Assembly: GCF_002860125.1 (NCBI RefSeq)
Contig: NZ_PGVA01000026.1
Span: forward strand, 93,666-157,665
Source of the DNA: Bacillus canaveralius
GTDB taxonomy: Bacteria > Bacillota > Bacilli > Bacillales > Cytobacillaceae
Length of the DNA stretch: 64,000 nt
Direction of reading: 5' to 3'
Part shown: piece after piece, positions 63,714 to 64,000 of the stretch
Numbering within the stretch: position 1 is the stretch's first letter
Layout: each line of letters starts with the position of its first letter
Translations under genes and position numbers: made by a program
Notes under the pieces: generated by a model
Told to the model about the DNA's origin: nothing
Seen by the model: only the letters and a program-made list of their open reading frames with translations
Databases searched by the model: none

Positions 63714-63935
63714 TTAGCGCGGAAGGAATATCGACACCGCCGTGCCAATTCCCTCATCGCTGTCAAATTCTATCCGGCCTTGATGATTTTCAATGATTCG
63801 AAAAGAAGTCATTAAGCCAAGCCCAGTTCCCTTTTCTTTTGTAGAATAAAAGGGCTCTCCAATGTTGGCTAATCTTTCTTTCGGCATCCCTGTGCCATTG
63901 TCAACAATTTTAAAGCAAATCTCTTGTTCTAGCAT
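63714..63935 (-). pseudogene. Histidine kinase ATPase-domain fragment
   Basis: 73 residues of the C-terminal HATPase domain: ICFKIVDNGTGMP (N/G1 box), EPFYSTKEKGTGLGL (F and G2 boxes) and GTAVSIFLP at the end. STKEKGTGLGLM resembles sporulation-type kinases (KinA-E class). The His phosphoacceptor domain and the rest of the ATPase domain are not present upstream to 64000, where the sequence is not coding in this frame. It is a truncated gene remnant. Confidence 0.7.
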
Positions 63936-64000
63936 AAATCACTAGCGTTGCACAAAAAATCTATGAAAAAGTCAAGGATGAAAAAATGGAATAAAAATCA

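Overview
The window comes from a low-to-mid GC Gram-positive of the family Bacillaceae. The evidence is Bacillus-type Shine-Dalgarno sites (AGGAGG cores), frequent TTG and GTG starts, lipobox lipoproteins, CcpA-type cre sites, Bacillus-type phenylalanine dehydrogenase, RsgA and AI-2E exporters, and a fragment resembling a sporulation-type histidine kinase. No rRNA, tRNA or CRISPR array was seen, and the species cannot be named from this sequence.

Region 1 (1-7951) and region 3 (26683-35176) together form a phenylalanine/phenylacetate catabolic regulon, almost all on the minus strand. Region 1 holds phenylalanine dehydrogenase (cut by the window edge), an FlK-like hotdog thioesterase, an ABC importer with a TrpX-type binding protein, an NMO-like flavoprotein, the repressor PaaX and the thiolase PaaJ. 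Region 3 holds paaK-A-B-C-D, an EthD-like protein, paaF, paaG, an aldehyde dehydrogenase and paaH. A 20-bp AT-rich motif of the form CG-N-T-N7-CGTYAT recurs before the thioesterase, the ABC importer, paaX, paaJ and paaK. I propose it as the common (PaaX) operator. No PaaE reductase and no MaoC/PaaZ hydrolase domain were seen.

Region 2 (8871-26341) interrupts that regulon. It is a sugar-catabolic cluster on the minus strand: two Gfo/Idh/MocA oxidoreductases, three TIM-barrel sugar isomerase/epimerase proteins, a zinc alcohol dehydrogenase, a ribose-type ABC importer with two paralogous binding proteins, and a LacI-type repressor with three TGTAATCG(A/T)TTACA operators. The set resembles levoglucosan (1,6-anhydroglucose) or 3-keto-sugar pathways. 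An IS110-family element with a poly-A frameshift and a structured, possibly bridge-RNA-like, left end sits inside the cluster. The bifunctional AdhE follows, with a perfect Rex/Fnr-like palindrome and a cre site upstream.

Region 4 (35362-46509) is a patchwork: two AI-2E exporters around two CBO0543-type membrane proteins, small proteins, a frameshifted vanadium-haloperoxidase gene, two GNAT pseudogenes, an intact GNAT, a VOC protein, a NUDIX hydrolase and a stand-alone RsgA GTPase. The rsgA gene lies directly behind a 25-codon leader ORF and an intrinsic terminator, which is a likely transcription attenuator.

Region 5 (46510-63237) is an M20 peptidase and peptide-uptake island. It contains AbgA, AbgB and the AbgT transporter (p-aminobenzoyl-glutamate use), a frameshifted M20 gene, a GGDEF-like/winged-helix regulator, and a complete dipeptide/oligopeptide ABC importer behind two further M20 hydrolases. 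A decayed divergent M20 gene closes the island. The window ends in a histidine-kinase ATPase fragment.
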